A stretch of DNA of 64,000 nucleotides from JBDHWI01 sp964590135 (GCA_964590135.1 CAZPVX010000017.1:36927-100926), one strand, 5' to 3'; shown: positions 15,950-25,135, counted from the first letter of the stretch. A program made the numbers and translations. The notes: generated by a model from the sequence alone, not told the origin.

Positions 15950-17806
15950 TTACTTCTTGTTCTCCTGATACGTGATGGCTTCGGTGATCCAATGCGCGGT
16001 CGGAGGCAGGCCGTCGTTGTGGTTGGCGGCATGCACCTTTGCGGCATCTGCCGGCGAGTGCAGCCGCATCAGTTGACACACCTGCGCATCGCTGTTCATC
16101 TCCACTACGTAGATGCGCTTGTGAGCGGCAATGAACATGGTCACGTCCTCATTCATCGGCAAGGCGCGCAGACGCAGGAATGAAGTTGCGATGCCTTGCG
16201 CAGCCAGTTGCACGCGCGCTTCCTGGATGGCCGGCTCGGTGCTGCCCAGGCCGATGATGCCCACTTCGGCCTCCTTGTTCAGATCGACCACAGGCGCCGG
16301 CACCAGCTTGCGCGCGGTCTCAAATTTCAATGCGAGGCGATCCATGTTGCCTTCCCAGTCTGCTGGGCGCTCCGACAGGTTGGCGCGTTCGTTGTGACCG
16401 GAGCCACGCGTGAAGTAGGCTGCCAGCGGGTGATCGGTGCCAGGCAGCGTGCGCCAGGCAATGCCGTCGCCGTCCACGTCCCTGTAGCGCGCCCATTGCC
16501 CTTTCAACTCGATCAATTTCTCCAGCGAGAGCACCTTGCCGCGATCCATCGGCTCTTCGGGGTAATCGAATGGCTTGCTCATCCACTGGTTCATACCGAT
16601 GTCGAGGTCGCTCAGCACAAACACCGGCGTTTGCAGGCGCTCAGCCAGATCAAATGCGCGCCAACCGAACTCGAAGCACTCGTAAACTGAACCGGGCAAC
16701 AGCACCACATGCTTGGTGTCGCCATGGCTGAGCCAATATGCCTTCAACACGTCGCCCTGCGAGGTGCGGGTGGGCAGACCGGTCGCCGGCCCCATGCGCT
16801 GCACATCCCAGATCACCGCGGGAATTTCCGCCAGGTAACCGAGGCCGGCGAATTCAGCCATCAGCGAGATGCCCGGGCCGCTGGTGCTGGTCATGGCGCG
16901 CGCGCCGGCCCAGCCGGCGCCAATTACCATGCCAAGCGCAGCCAGTTCGTCCTCGGCCTGCACCACTGCATAGGTCGGTTTCTTCGTCTCAGGGTCGATG
17001 CGCAGGCGGGGCAGATATTCGTTGAGCGTGTCGGCCACGCTGGTCGCCGGCGTGATGGGATACCAGCCGACGAAGCTGACACCGCCGTAGATTGCGCCGA
17101 GGCCGGCGGCGGTGTTGCCGTCGATCATGATCATGCCGGCGGTCTTGTTCATGCGCTCCACCTTGAAGCGGAAGTTGTTCGGCAGGTGCTCGGCGGCCCA
17201 TTGTGCTGCCAGCCGCACCACTTTCATGTTGCTGTCAACAGGCTTCTGCTTGCCCTTGAAGTGGAACATCAGCGCAGCTTCAATCTCTTTCAAGTCCAGC
17301 CCGATCAGGTGCGCCAGCGCGCCGACGTAGACCATGTTGGCGATGTAGGTGCGCAGCTTCGGGTCTGGCTCGTTGGCCTTTGCCATCTCCTTCACGGGGA
17401 TGGAGTAGTAGGTGATATCGGTGCGCGAAACGGGCAGCTTGATGTCATCGGCATAGATGAATGCGCCGCCCGGCGCAACGTTTGCGTGATCATCCAGCAG
17501 CGAGTCGGGATTGATTGCAATTATGATCTCGGTGGTCTCACGGCGGGCGGTGTAACCCTCTTTGCTCACGCGGATGGTGTACCAGGTGGGCCGGCCCTGA
17601 ATGTTCGAAGGGAACAGGTTTTTGCCGCTGACGGGAATGCCCATCTTGAATAGCGCGCGCAGCAGGGCAATGTTGGCTGTCTGGCTGCCGGAGCCGTTTT
17701 TGGTGGCGGCAGTGATCGAGAAGTCGTTGATGACGATGTCTTGTGGAACAGACGTCGCGGCCTGGGGCTCGTTTGGGTTGGCGGGGGCGGTCAAATCTTT
17801 CAGCAT
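15950..17806 (-). CDS. korA: 2-oxoacid:ferredoxin oxidoreductase, fused gamma-alpha subunit
   Basis: 618 aa. The N-terminal gamma domain (about 20-190; NGSGSQTANIALLRALF...FPSNIQGRPTW) is fused to the alpha domain (about 215-600; DGNTAAGLGAIYGG, WYPITPATSVADTL, TSGPGISLM). The start at 17806 has AGGAGAG a few bases upstream; the seven residues gained from the upper ATG are unsupported. The fusion is typical of KorA-type enzymes in Chloroflexota, Actinobacteria and many aerobes, which work without extra Fe-S subunits and depend on external ferredoxin. It forms an operon with korB and probably with the FCD regulator upstream (96 nt gap). Confidence 0.95.
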   Translation of the reverse strand: MLKDLTAPANPNEPQAATSVPQDIVINDFSITAATKNGSGSQTANIALLRALFKMGIPVSGKNLFPSNIQGRPTWYTIRVSKEGYTARRETTEIIIAINPDSLLDDHANVAPGGAFIYADDIKLPVSRTDITYYSIPVKEMAKANEPDPKLRTYIANMVYVGALAHLIGLDLKEIEAALMFHFKGKQKPVDSNMKVVRLAAQWAAEHLPNNFRFKVERMNKTAGMIMIDGNTAAGLGAIYGGVSFVGWYPITPATSVADTLNEYLPRLRIDPETKKPTYAVVQAEDELAALGMVIGAGWAGARAMTSTSGPGISLMAEFAGLGYLAEIPAVIWDVQRMGPATGLPTRTSQGDVLKAYWLSHGDTKHVVLLPGSVYECFEFGWRAFDLAERLQTPVFVLSDLDIGMNQWMSKPFDYPEEPMDRGKVLSLEKLIELKGQWARYRDVDGDGIAWRTLPGTDHPLAAYFTRGSGHNERANLSERPADWEGNMDRLALKFETARKLVPAPVVDLNKEAEVGIIGLGSTEPAIQEARVQLAAQGIATSFLRLRALPMNEDVTMFIAAHKRIYVVEMNSDAQVCQLMRLHSPADAAKVHAANHNDGLPPTAHWITEAITYQENKK

Positions 17807-17902
17807 CTGTCTCTCCTGAACCATCATGGGTTCGTTTGCTTGCGAATCAATTTCCCTGTGTGTTCATGTTTTGTCTGCCGGCAGGTGGCCGGCGGACATG
17901 CG

Positions 17903-18631
17903 CTACTTGTTTGGCATTGTCGATTTCAGCAGACTGCCATTGCCGCCACTTGCGACGGCGCGGCTGCGCGCCTTGGGGCGCTTTTGCAGCAGCTTGGTGT
18001 GCTGCACCAACAATCGATAGGCTTCGTCCACGTCGCCGGCGACGATTGCATTCACGATGCCTTCGTGATACGTCCACACCTCGTGCAGGTAGTCGTAATC
18101 CGAAAACACGCTGAAGCCCTCTGATTCATAGGCATCCCAATACGCCTCCAGCACGCCTTTGACAAACGGATTGTCTAGCCGTTTGAAGATGGTCAGGTGC
18201 AGGTCGCGATGTTCGGGGTGGGGGATGCGGATGGGGTTGCCTTCCAGTTTGGCCCATGCGCGTTCCACCAGTAGCCGCAGGTGAGCGCAGTCTTCGTTGT
18301 TCAACAATGAAACCGCTTCATGGAAGAAGGCGAATTCGATGTGATTGCGCAGCTCGCTGAAAGCGTCAAAGTGTTTGCGGTCATTGGCGAGCGCGTAAAG
18401 CAGGCTGAAGCGGATGGCGGGGAAGAAGCTGAGTTCGGCGACACGGATGCCGGTGCGGGGCTTCACTTCAACAAAGCCCATCACGCGGGCGACTTCGAGT
18501 TGCTCGCGCAGCTTGCCGGTGCTGATCTTCAACTCGTTGCTGAGCTTGTCGAGCGGCGGCAACTGATCGCCGGGCTGAAGTTGCCGCTCGACAATGTAGT
18601 TGATCATGTCGGAGTCTTGAAATTGCGTCAT
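17903..18631 (-). CDS. GntR/FadR-family (FCD) transcriptional regulator
   Basis: 242 aa. The N-terminal winged helix (about residues 5-70; QLQPGDQLPPLDKLSNEL...LREQLEVARVMGFVEVKPRTGIRV) follows the GntR pattern, though it is slightly divergent at its first helix. The C-terminal all-helical FCD domain (about 85-225) contains ELRNHIE, a metal- or ligand-binding Arg/His arrangement (HPEHRDLHLTIF) and HEGIVNAIVAGD. It probably senses a small carboxylate and controls its own gene and korAB. An AT-rich region with an inverted repeat lies just upstream of its start. Confidence 0.9.
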   Translation of the reverse strand: MTQFQDSDMINYIVERQLQPGDQLPPLDKLSNELKISTGKLREQLEVARVMGFVEVKPRTGIRVAELSFFPAIRFSLLYALANDRKHFDAFSELRNHIEFAFFHEAVSLLNNEDCAHLRLLVERAWAKLEGNPIRIPHPEHRDLHLTIFKRLDNPFVKGVLEAYWDAYESEGFSVFSDYDYLHEVWTYHEGIVNAIVAGDVDEAYRLLVQHTKLLQKRPKARSRAVASGGNGSLLKSTMPNK

Positions 18632-18962
18632 GGCATCAACTCTGAATCACTTGAAAGATATGATTCATCAAATGATTTGCATGAATTTTATCATTTGAGT
18701 TTGGAATGTCAATGGTGAAATGCGCGGTGCAATCCGCTCTATACATTCTTTGATCGAGTCGCGAGACTTGAGGTATGTTGCGCCAGAACGTCGCCGCATC
18801 GCATATCGCCGGCGTGCTTGCAAAATCATCGCAATCGATTAACAATGTCGGTCTATACGCGACAGGCGTGCAATATCACTGGCAGGCACGTGTATAAAGT
18901 CAGGATCGCACAGCTTGTCGGTGATAGAATCGTTGCGCAATCACTAAGAGGAAGACACTCGA
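18632..18962. promoter_or_regulatory. 331-bp regulatory interval between FCD regulator and coxB, with candidate operator
   Basis: The regulator side is unusually AT-rich for this genome. It carries a perfect 8-bp inverted repeat CAAATGAT (18669-18676) / ATCATTTG (18690-18697) 37 bases before the regulator start, plus a partial copy ATGATTCATC just upstream; this is a candidate autoregulatory operator. The cox side holds TAGAAT at 18925-18930 as a candidate -10, and GAGGA (18949-18953) as the coxB ribosome-binding site. No gene was seen in the interval. Confidence 0.5.
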
Positions 18963-19970
18963 ATGGTTCCACCGGTATCGCAAGACGCACAACTCATCAA
19001 GGATCTTTACGATCTCATTTTCATCATTGCAGCCGCCATTTTCATTTTCGTTGAGGGACTGTTGCTTTTCACAGCGATTCGCTATCGCCGGCGCCGCGCG
19101 GACGAAATGCCTGCGCAGGTGCACGACAATCGCACGCTGGAGGTCATGTGGACTGTCATCCCTGCCATCATCATTGCCGTCATTTTCTTTCTGGCAATCG
19201 ACACCATGAGCAAGATGACAGCCGCCGGCACGATCGGGAATCCGGTGGCGCACGTCCATGCCATCAACGATGCTTCTGCTCGCAGGCGCGTGGAAGCTGC
19301 GCAACCGGTTGATCTAGTGATCGAAGTCACCGCGCGACAGTGGGTGTGGCAGTTCAAGTATCCGGGTGAAGGCAATGTGCTCACCAATGAGACGTTGGTG
19401 GTGCCGGCAGGCAAGAACATTCGTCTCGATATGACTTCTGCCGACGTCATTCACGCCTGGTGGGTGCCGTTCTTCGGGCCAATGCTCTACGTCAACCCGG
19501 GCGAGTTGTCTTACGTGTGGTTTAACGTGCCGGAAGCGAAGGCCGGCGAATACATCGGCCAGTGCAACGTATATTGTGGCGTGTCGCATGCCAACATGCT
19601 CGCCAAGGTGCGCGTGTTGCCGCAGGCGGAATATGACAAATGGTTCGCCGAGCAAGCTGCCGCCAACAGTGGCGTTGTGCAGCCAGGTGATGCGCAGCGC
19701 GGCCACGACTTCTTCATGTCCGGACCATGCGTCGCATGCCACACCGTTGACGGCACGGTGGCACAGGGCAAGGTCGCCCCGCGCCCTCTGACGCACTTTG
19801 CAACCTATCCCACCATCGCGCAGGTCGAAGGCTTCACCAACAATGCCGATGATGTGAAGAAGTGGCTGAAGGATCCGCAGGCGCAAAAGCCTGGCACCGC
19901 CATGCCGAACCTGAGCCTGACCGCGCAGCAGATTGAAGATCTGGCTGCGTATCTTGAAACGCTACACTAG
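18963..19970 (+). CDS. coxB: Cytochrome c oxidase subunit II with fused cytochrome c (caa3 type)
   Basis: 335 aa. Two membrane helices (about 18-38 and 60-85) are followed by the cupredoxin domain with CuA ligands (HAWWVP, then CNVYCGVSHANM) and a C-terminal class I cytochrome c (CVACHT near residue 255, Met ligand in AMPNLSL). The fused haem domain defines a caa3-type oxidase, which takes electrons from a small electron carrier. No cleavable signal is obvious. Good ribosome-binding site GAGGAAG. First gene of the oxidase cluster, 47 nt before coxA. Confidence 0.97.
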   Translation: MVPPVSQDAQLIKDLYDLIFIIAAAIFIFVEGLLLFTAIRYRRRRADEMPAQVHDNRTLEVMWTVIPAIIIAVIFFLAIDTMSKMTAAGTIGNPVAHVHAINDASARRRVEAAQPVDLVIEVTARQWVWQFKYPGEGNVLTNETLVVPAGKNIRLDMTSADVIHAWWVPFFGPMLYVNPGELSYVWFNVPEAKAGEYIGQCNVYCGVSHANMLAKVRVLPQAEYDKWFAEQAAANSGVVQPGDAQRGHDFFMSGPCVACHTVDGTVAQGKVAPRPLTHFATYPTIAQVEGFTNNADDVKKWLKDPQAQKPGTAMPNLSLTAQQIEDLAAYLETLH

Positions 19971-20017
19971 CGCCAAACCGGCAACCAGTAACCGTGTAAG
20001 GCATCATAAACAAAGAT

Positions 20018-21649
20018 ATGGCAAGCATCAGCATTCCCGTCCGTGCGCGTGACCGCGTCAACAAGGGCATCCTCAGTTGGCTCGCGACTGTCGACCACAA
20101 GAAGGTCGGCATCATGTATCTCGTGATGTCGATGATCTTCTTTTTTGTGGCCGGCCTGCTTGCACTGCTCATCCGCCTGCAACTGGCAGCTCCGCAAATG
20201 ACAGTGGTGGACCCGCACACCTATAACCAGATCTTCACCATGCATGGCACGGTGATGATCTTCCTGTTCACCATCCCGTGCCTGATTGGTGGTTTTGGCA
20301 ACTACTTTGTGCCGCTGCAGATCGGCGCGCGCGATGTGGCGTTTCCACGCTTGAATGCGTTCAGCTTCTGGATCACCCTGGGCGCCGGCCTGGTGATGTT
20401 CTTTGGCTTTGTCTTTGGCGCGCGCTCTGATGCGTCATGGATCGCCTATACGCCATATTCGACCAAACAGTTCTCACCCACCATCGGCATGGATATCTGG
20501 CTGTTGGGTGTCATTCTGCTTGGCATCGGCTCCACGCTCGGCGCGGTGAACTTCGTTGTGACGTGCTACACCATGCGCGCCCCTGGCATGACCGCGTGGC
20601 GCATTCCCCTGTTTGTGTGGGCTATGGTGACCACGGCGGTGATGGTGCTGCTGGCGACGCCGGTGCTGACGGCGGCAGTGTTCATGCTGGTGGCCGACCG
20701 CAACTTCTCCACGCAGTTCTTCAATACCAACAATACGCGCCTGTGGCAGCACATGTTCTGGTTCTATTCGCATCCAGCGGTCTACATCATGGTGCTGCCG
20801 GCGATGGGCATCATCTCCGAGATTCTGCCTGTGTTCTCGCGCAAGCCACTGTTTGGTCTCAAGGCCGTTGTGGTCAGCACGGCGATGATCGCCTTCCTTG
20901 GCTTCACCACGTGGGTGCATCACATGTTCGTCTCCGGCGTTGATCCAGTGGTCGAGCGCTTCTTCATGTTTACCACCATGGTGATTGCAGTGCCGACCGG
21001 CATGAAGATTTTCAACTGGACATTTACCATGATCGGCGGCTCGCTGAATTTCAAGACGCCGCTCCTGATGGTGTTCGGATTCCTGACGACCTTCGTCGTC
21101 GGCGGCATCACCGGCGTCATGCAGGCTGCCATTCCGGTGGATGAATATGTGCACAACTCCTACTGGGTGATTGCGCACTTCCACTACGTGTTGTTCGGCG
21201 GCAGCGTGTTCGGCATCTTCGCCGGCACCTATTACTGGTTCCCCAAGATGTTTGGCAAGATGCTCGATGACCGGCTCGGCAAGCTCAACTTCTGGCTGCT
21301 GTGGATTGGCTTCAACGTGACTTTCTTCCCGATGCACATCCTTGGCTTGCTCGGCATGCCACGCCGCATCGCGACCTATCTGCCCGGGCGCGGCTGGGAA
21401 ACCGGCAACCTGATCGCCACGATCGGCGCATTTATCATTGCCGCAGCCGTCATCGTCTTCATCATCAACTTGATCAAGACCTGGCGCAATGGCGAGAAGG
21501 CCGGCAATGATCCGTGGGAAGGCAACACGCTTGAATGGATGGTGTCGTCGCCACCGCCGGAATACAACTTCCTCGTCATTCCGACGGTCGAGAGCGAACG
21601 GCCGGCACTTGACGCGCGCAACCGAGCGAAGGCAGCCGCAGGACATTGA
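20018..21649 (+). CDS. coxA: Cytochrome c oxidase subunit I
   Basis: 543 aa haem-copper oxidase catalytic subunit with 12 predicted helices. Motifs: haem a ligand His in FTMHGTVMIF, the CuB/Tyr centre WFYSHPAVYIMVLPAMG (H...Y crosslink pair), HHMFVSG (two CuB His) and the haem ligands in HFHYVLFGG. The YSHPAVY and glutamate-lacking pattern should be compared with A1/A2 channel types. It reduces O2 to water and pumps protons. Followed by a hairpin with T-run before ctaAB. Confidence 0.98.
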   Translation: MASISIPVRARDRVNKGILSWLATVDHKKVGIMYLVMSMIFFFVAGLLALLIRLQLAAPQMTVVDPHTYNQIFTMHGTVMIFLFTIPCLIGGFGNYFVPLQIGARDVAFPRLNAFSFWITLGAGLVMFFGFVFGARSDASWIAYTPYSTKQFSPTIGMDIWLLGVILLGIGSTLGAVNFVVTCYTMRAPGMTAWRIPLFVWAMVTTAVMVLLATPVLTAAVFMLVADRNFSTQFFNTNNTRLWQHMFWFYSHPAVYIMVLPAMGIISEILPVFSRKPLFGLKAVVVSTAMIAFLGFTTWVHHMFVSGVDPVVERFFMFTTMVIAVPTGMKIFNWTFTMIGGSLNFKTPLLMVFGFLTTFVVGGITGVMQAAIPVDEYVHNSYWVIAHFHYVLFGGSVFGIFAGTYYWFPKMFGKMLDDRLGKLNFWLLWIGFNVTFFPMHILGLLGMPRRIATYLPGRGWETGNLIATIGAFIIAAAVIVFIINLIKTWRNGEKAGNDPWEGNTLEWMVSSPPPEYNFLVIPTVESERPALDARNRAKAAAGH

Positions 21650-21660
21650 GTTGAACGACC

Positions 21661-21689
21661 AGCCCGATTTCGCAAGGAATCGGGCTTTT
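21661..21689 (+). terminator. Intrinsic terminator/attenuator after coxA
   Basis: AGCCCGATT (21661-21669) pairs with AATCGGGCT (21678-21686), 8-nt loop, followed by TTTTCTTC. It lies between coxA and the heme synthesis gene and would lower read-through into ctaAB, giving more oxidase subunits than assembly enzymes. Confidence 0.75.
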
Positions 21690-21700
21690 CTTCGAGACAG

Positions 21701-23503
21701 ATGCAGAACGAGCAAGCAAGGGTGCTGAGTGGGCTGTCGCTGGCAGCGCTTGTCGCAACGTTTGGGCTGGTGATCGCCGGCAACGTTCTGCGTGTGTCAG
21801 TCGGCGAACCGTGCCTCGATTGGCCGCTATGCTACAACGCGGTGCTGCCACTCGGCAACGCGCGCGCAATGACTGAAGTCGTCCACCGCGCCCTGGTCGT
21901 GGTCGCCGGCTCTGTGCTCGTGATGCTTACGGTGTTGATTTGGCGCTGGGGAGCGGGCCGCAACTTGCTGCGCATGGGCGCGGCAGCGTTGTTGCTCACC
22001 GCAGTGCAAGCCGGCATTGGCGCGCTAACCACACTGACCCAATCGCAGCCGTCATTTGTCGCGCTGCACCTCATCGCCGGCCTCGCCACGCTGGGGTTGG
22101 TTGCCGCCATCGCCATCGCAGTGCGCGCCGAACCCATCGACACCGCTGAGGACAACCCTGCCACGCGCAGATTTCGCCGCTCGCTGGTCACGCTGGCCGG
22201 CGCGGTATTCGCGCTGGTGATCACCGGTGCGTTGGTCAGCAGCAATGGTGCGGCGCTGGCGTGCGGAGAGACTTTCCCAATCTGCAACGGCGGCTGGTTG
22301 CCCAACGGCGGTTGGCTGACGCTGCTGCAATGGCTGCATCGCTTCATGGTGTTCGCAGTTGGGTCGCTGTTGCTGTCGTTTGCGCTGAAGGCGCTTCGCC
22401 GCGGCACCGGTGTGCCGAGATCGATCAGCTTGATGGCCTTGCTGCTGATCGCTGGTTTTGTGCTGCAGGGCGCGCTGGGTTGGCTGCTGGTTGCGCTGAA
22501 CCGGCCGGCGCTGCTTTCCACCTTGCACAACGCCGTGAGCGCAGGATTGTGGGTGGGCGCGGTGGCGCTTGCCATGCTCGGCCAGCGCGTGCCAATCAAG
22601 CTGCGCATGCGCACACCGAAGCCGTTGCCGGCGTGGCGACAAACGATCAACGACTACATCGCTTTGACCAAGCCGAAGGTGATCTCGCTGCTGCTGTTCA
22701 CCACGTTTGCCGGCATGTTTATTACCTCGGCGGGGATGCCGGCGTGGTATCTGGTGCTGTGGACGATGATCGGCGGCTATCTGATGGCGGGTGGCGCGAA
22801 CGCCGTCAACATGGCTTACGACATCGACATCGATCTCAAGATGGGGCGCACGAGCAAGCGCCCGACGGCGAGCGGCCGCATCAGCGCGCGCACGGCCTAT
22901 CTCTTTGGCTTCATCCTCGCCGGCCTGTCGGTTGCCATCTTTCTACTGTTCGTGAACTGGTTGTCGGCGCTGCTGTCGGTGATTGGCTTTTTGTATTACA
23001 CCGTGTTCTACACGAAGTGGCTGAAACGCCACACCTGGCAGAACATCGTGATTGGCGGCGGCGCCGGCGCAATCCCGCCGCTGATCGGCTGGGCAGCGGC
23101 GAGTGGCCAGCTTTCAATCGCCGCCGTTTTTCTGTTTGTGATCGTGTTTTACTGGACGCCGCCGCATTTCTGGGCGTTGGCGCTGATGAAGCGCAAGGAC
23201 TACGCAGCCGCCGGCGTGCCGATGTTGCCCGTGGTGGCCGGCGAACATGAGACTACGCGCCAGATGCTGATCTACTCGCTCGGCATGGTCGCCATCACTC
23301 TGGTGCTGGTGCCGTTGCAGGCAATGGGGTGGATTTATCTCACCGGCGCGCTGATCTTGGGCGCGTGGTTCATGTGGCTGGCGTGGCAGTTGAATCGCCG
23401 GCGCACCCAGCAGGCTGCGCTTAAGCTGTATGTGTATTCGCTGCTCTACCTCTTTGCGCTGTTCGGCGTGATGATGCTGGATCGGGTGGCGCAGTATATT
23501 TGA
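21701..23503 (+). CDS. Fused heme A synthase / protoheme IX farnesyltransferase (CtaA-CtaB)
   Basis: 600 aa, two enzymes in one chain. Residues about 1-300 are CtaA-like (eight helices, paired His in VVHRALVV, LHLIAGLA, WLHRFMVF and LHNAVSAG; CLDWPLCYN). Residues about 305-600 are CtaB, a UbiA prenyltransferase with YIALTKPKVISLL, the Asp-rich motif NMAYDIDIDLKMGRTSKRP and a second loop YTKWLKRHTWQN. CtaB converts haem B to haem O and CtaA oxidises haem O to haem A for the adjacent oxidase. The fusion is known in Chloroflexus-type bacteria and a few other lineages and supports a Chloroflexota origin. Confidence 0.95.
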   Translation: MQNEQARVLSGLSLAALVATFGLVIAGNVLRVSVGEPCLDWPLCYNAVLPLGNARAMTEVVHRALVVVAGSVLVMLTVLIWRWGAGRNLLRMGAAALLLTAVQAGIGALTTLTQSQPSFVALHLIAGLATLGLVAAIAIAVRAEPIDTAEDNPATRRFRRSLVTLAGAVFALVITGALVSSNGAALACGETFPICNGGWLPNGGWLTLLQWLHRFMVFAVGSLLLSFALKALRRGTGVPRSISLMALLLIAGFVLQGALGWLLVALNRPALLSTLHNAVSAGLWVGAVALAMLGQRVPIKLRMRTPKPLPAWRQTINDYIALTKPKVISLLLFTTFAGMFITSAGMPAWYLVLWTMIGGYLMAGGANAVNMAYDIDIDLKMGRTSKRPTASGRISARTAYLFGFILAGLSVAIFLLFVNWLSALLSVIGFLYYTVFYTKWLKRHTWQNIVIGGGAGAIPPLIGWAAASGQLSIAAVFLFVIVFYWTPPHFWALALMKRKDYAAAGVPMLPVVAGEHETTRQMLIYSLGMVAITLVLVPLQAMGWIYLTGALILGAWFMWLAWQLNRRRTQQAALKLYVYSLLYLFALFGVMMLDRVAQYI

Positions 23504-23512
23504 GTGATCAAG

Positions 23513-23629
23513 ATGATTCCGAATGAACAACGCCGCAAGGCGCTGATGATGACGCTGATCTCGCTTGGCCTGCTGCTGATTGGCATTGCCGTCGGCATGT
23601 ATTGGGTGAGCATCTACGCGTCGAAGTGA
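23513..23629 (+). CDS. 38-aa single-pass membrane protein in the oxidase cluster
   Basis: Begins MIPNEQRRKALMM, followed by one helix of about 20 hydrophobic residues (LISLGLLLIGIAVGMYWV) and a short tail ending in YASK. It lies 9 nt after the ctaAB stop (an upstream in-frame GTG at 23504 is possible) and before the subunit IV-like gene. Its position and single helix suggest a small accessory oxidase subunit or assembly factor; no family recognised. Confidence 0.6.
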   Translation: MIPNEQRRKALMMTLISLGLLLIGIAVGMYWVSIYASK

Positions 23630-23644
23630 CGAAGCAAAACACCA

Positions 23645-23693
23645 GACAGATTTGATCTCATCCTGGTGCGATTTGTGATGAATGAAATCTGTC
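23645..23693. promoter_or_regulatory. Inverted repeat before the subunit IV-like gene
   Basis: Perfect 9-bp arms GACAGATTT (23645-23653) and AAATCTGTC (23685-23693) separated by 31 nt, between the 38-aa gene and the subunit IV-like gene. It could be an mRNA processing or stabilising hairpin, or an operator. No T-run follows. Confidence 0.4.
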
Positions 23694-23733
23694 GGGCTTG
23701 AATGACACATTTGCCATCAAAAAGAGAAACTCC

Positions 23734-23958
23734 ATGGAAAACACAACTCCTCAACAAGACACACACGATGACGTGCCAGAGCCGCACATGCCGGCGCCCA
23801 GCCTCTCGCCAATCATTCTTGCCTTCGGCATGACCTTTCTGGTTTTCGGCATCGTGTTTGGCCCCATCGTCATCGCCATCGGCGTGATTGGGGTGCTGCT
23901 TGGCCTCGGCACTTGGCTGTATGACGAAATCAAGAACGCCGGCGCGGAGCAGCACTAA
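23734..23958 (+). CDS. Cytochrome c oxidase subunit IV-like small membrane protein
   Basis: 74 aa from ATG 23734 (an upstream ATG at 23698 would add 12 residues but lacks a ribosome-binding site). A polar N-terminus is followed by PxPSLSPIILAFG and two closely spaced hydrophobic segments, ending WLYDEIKNAG. This PSxxPxxxAxG start and G-rich double helix resemble the small subunit IV (CtaF-like) of Gram-positive and Chloroflexota oxidases. Its place between coxA/ctaAB and coxC supports the call. Confidence 0.75.
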   Translation: MENTTPQQDTHDDVPEPHMPAPSLSPIILAFGMTFLVFGIVFGPIVIAIGVIGVLLGLGTWLYDEIKNAGAEQH

Positions 23959-24034
23959 TGTGAGGAACCCTCTCGCAAAGCCACAGATCACCGCAATGCA
24001 TTGCAGCTTTGTGGCGCTGTGAGAGATCTAAAAA

Positions 24035-24640
24035 ATGGAACGAGCCTTGAACGATCGCCCGACCGCATCGCAGCAAACGTCGGTGGAAGCGCAGCAACGA
24101 AAGAAGATCGGATTGCTCGGCATCACCTTCTTCATCGCATCCGAATCGATGTTCTTTCTCGGCCTGTTTATGGCCTATTTTTACGTGCGAAACACCTCGC
24201 AGGCATGGCCGCCAGAAGGGGTGACGCCGCCAAGCATCGTGCCGGCGGCCTTCAACACGCTGATCGCGCTGATTGGCAGCGCGGCCGTGATCTACGCCGG
24301 TCGCGCCATCGCCCGCGACAACCGCCGGCACCTCGTGGGTGGCATGGTGGTGGCCATCACCTGCGGCGTGGTCTTCATGGCAGTGCAGGCCGCCGAGTTC
24401 GCTGACCTGTCGATCATGGCGCAGGGTAGCGCATACGGCTCCACCTTTACGTTTTTGCTGGTCTTTCATGTGCTGCGCGTATTTTGTGGCGTGGCGCTGA
24501 TGGCAGCGGTGCTGGTGCGCGCGCTCATGGGGCAGTTCAGCAGGGATCACCGGCTGATGGTGCAGGCCACCGAGATGTATTGGGTGTTTATCACGGGCGT
24601 ATGGCTGGTGGTGTTCTATGTGCTGTACATTTACAAGTAA
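24035..24640 (+). CDS. coxC: Cytochrome c oxidase subunit III
   Basis: 201 aa, the short form of about five helices. Typical features are IASESMFFLGLFMAYFYVRN (Glu of the lipid/O2-channel site), VQAAEFADL and the C-terminal EMYWVFITGVWLVVFYVLY. It stabilises the oxidase core and is thought to help O2 delivery. Six nt separate it from the next gene, so both are in one operon. Confidence 0.95.
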   Translation: MERALNDRPTASQQTSVEAQQRKKIGLLGITFFIASESMFFLGLFMAYFYVRNTSQAWPPEGVTPPSIVPAAFNTLIALIGSAAVIYAGRAIARDNRRHLVGGMVVAITCGVVFMAVQAAEFADLSIMAQGSAYGSTFTFLLVFHVLRVFCGVALMAAVLVRALMGQFSRDHRLMVQATEMYWVFITGVWLVVFYVLYIYK

Positions 24641-24646
24641 GGGCAC

Positions 24647-25135
24647 GTGATTCGAAACGCCATTCGCTGGGTCATAGTAGCCTTGATCGCCGCGTCGATG
24701 CTGATCGTCGCGGCGATGGTGTTAAGCCGGCTGGCGGCGAACTCTCAGCCGCCGGCAAGCGTGGATGTGCAGGTGCCGGCGTCGAATATGGCGCTGCCGC
24801 TGGATGCGAGTGGCGCCGGCTTGCAGATCATCCCCGAGGCCATGTTGAGCGTAAAGCTGTCACCGTATCCGCCGCAGGGGAACGCGCCCAGCACGCTCAC
24901 GCTGGTCGCGCTTGATCCCAAGACCCATGCGGTGAAGCCGATCACGCCGACGCTGGAGATTGCGCCGCTGGCGGATGTGGATGGTGTGACTTTCGCAATG
25001 AAAAAGGACGCCGCCGGCGGTCATAATGCCGGCGGCGTATTCTTTCCTCAAGCCGGCGAATATCGCCTGCGCATTCACATCGATCTCGGCACTGCCGAAC
25101 CGTATTCGATGCTGATTGTGGTCGATGCTGAATAG
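24647..25135 (+). CDS. Membrane-anchored beta-sandwich protein (FixH/YtkA-like)
   Basis: 162 aa starting at GTG 24647. One N-terminal helix (about 8-30) anchors an extracytoplasmic domain of mostly beta strands, with late motifs GVFFPQAGEYRLRIHID resembling FixH/YtkA-like copper-associated or assembly proteins. No Cys or clear metal motif is present. It is the last gene of the oxidase cluster, so an oxidase assembly or accessory role is likely but unproven. Confidence 0.6.
   Translation: MIRNAIRWVIVALIAASMLIVAAMVLSRLAANSQPPASVDVQVPASNMALPLDASGAGLQIIPEAMLSVKLSPYPPQGNAPSTLTLVALDPKTHAVKPITPTLEIAPLADVDGVTFAMKKDAAGGHNAGGVFFPQAGEYRLRIHIDLGTAEPYSMLIVVDAE

Noticed and set aside
20474..21715. 413-aa antisense frame over coxA
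   Set aside because: Its His/Glu/Gly-rich composition mirrors the membrane helices of coxA; no domain recognised.
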